Shown here one piece after another: positions 63,943-64,000 of a stretch of DNA of 64,000 nt. The translations under genes and the position numbers were made by a program. This stretch comes from Exobasidium rhododendri (lineage: Eukaryota > Basidiomycota > Exobasidiomycetes > Exobasidiales > Exobasidiaceae). The stretch is taken from positions 5,084,001 through 5,148,000 of the forward strand of contig CP110631.1 of the NCBI GenBank assembly GCA_026210745.1, read 5' to 3'. Within the stretch, counting starts at the first letter, position 1. Every line of letters starts with the position of its first letter. The notes beneath the pieces were generated by a model. That model did no database searches. It saw only the letters and a program-made list of their open reading frames with translations, and had not been told where the DNA came from.

Positions 63943-64000
63943 GGTCGAGTGGGGAAGAGGAGGGTGGGTGGTGGATGACGAAGAGGACGGAAGAAGCTGT

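Noticed and set aside
1-64000. CRISPR array, rRNA operon, or bacterial-type operon
   Set aside because: No regularly spaced repeats or rRNA-like sequence; spliced monocistronic genes with TATA boxes show eukaryotic nuclear DNA.

Overview
The window reads as euchromatic nuclear DNA of a fungus: short introns (about 50-110 bp, GTGAGT-like donors), TATA boxes 50-150 bp ahead of many starts, and fungus-specific families (two Zn2Cys6 regulators, a PDR-type ABC pump, UNC93-like and sugar-type MFS carriers, an ALR/MNR2-type CorA channel). Domain content and the orphan secreted genes suggest a basidiomycete, most likely of the Ustilaginomycotina (smut-like yeasts). That placement is an inference from gene style, not from a marker gene. 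No rRNA, complete tRNA or CRISPR array was seen.

Layout. 0-11.5 kb: a Zn2Cys6 regulator, a full-length PDR ABC transporter and a C2H2/fungal-TF regulator, with a match to the yeast Pdr1/Pdr3 element consensus ahead of the pump. 11.9-21.6 kb: a CorA Mg2+ channel, an orphan 7TM protein, a secreted Ser/Thr-rich protein with a Kex2-like site, an UNC93-like carrier and a TauD/TfdA dioxygenase. 21.7-26.2 kb: a compact, young Ty1/copia retrotransposon on the minus strand, with identical 134-bp LTRs and a 5-bp target duplication. 26.2-29.3 kb: an AT-richer, gene-poor stretch with two small orphan genes. 29.3-45 kb: catalase divergent from a second Zn2Cys6 regulator (two CACGTG boxes between them), a 7TM protein, an MBD4-type DNA glycosylase, an amino-acid permease, a bHLH regulator, a sugar-type MFS carrier and a transaldolase.

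45.5-55.7 kb is the most unusual part. It holds three pairs of paralogues with signal peptides or membrane anchors that I cannot place in any family: two 67-68 aa six-cysteine secreted proteins with the same intron position; two larger secreted proteins built of a repeated helical motif (I-L-x-G-D-x3-V-x2-L-A); and two proteins with a cysteine-bearing N-terminal part, an internal signal-like membrane segment and a cysteine-rich C-terminal part (one copy is a relic). An F-box-like gene lies among them. This looks like a lineage-specific, effector-like gene cluster that expanded locally.

56.8-64 kb: a cytochrome P450, a secreted SMP-30/lactonase-like propeller, a small polytopic membrane protein and a secreted histidine acid phosphatase.

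Gene models were built by hand from reading frames and splice signals, and every multi-exon model was checked for frame continuity. Family names rest on motif recognition without database searches.
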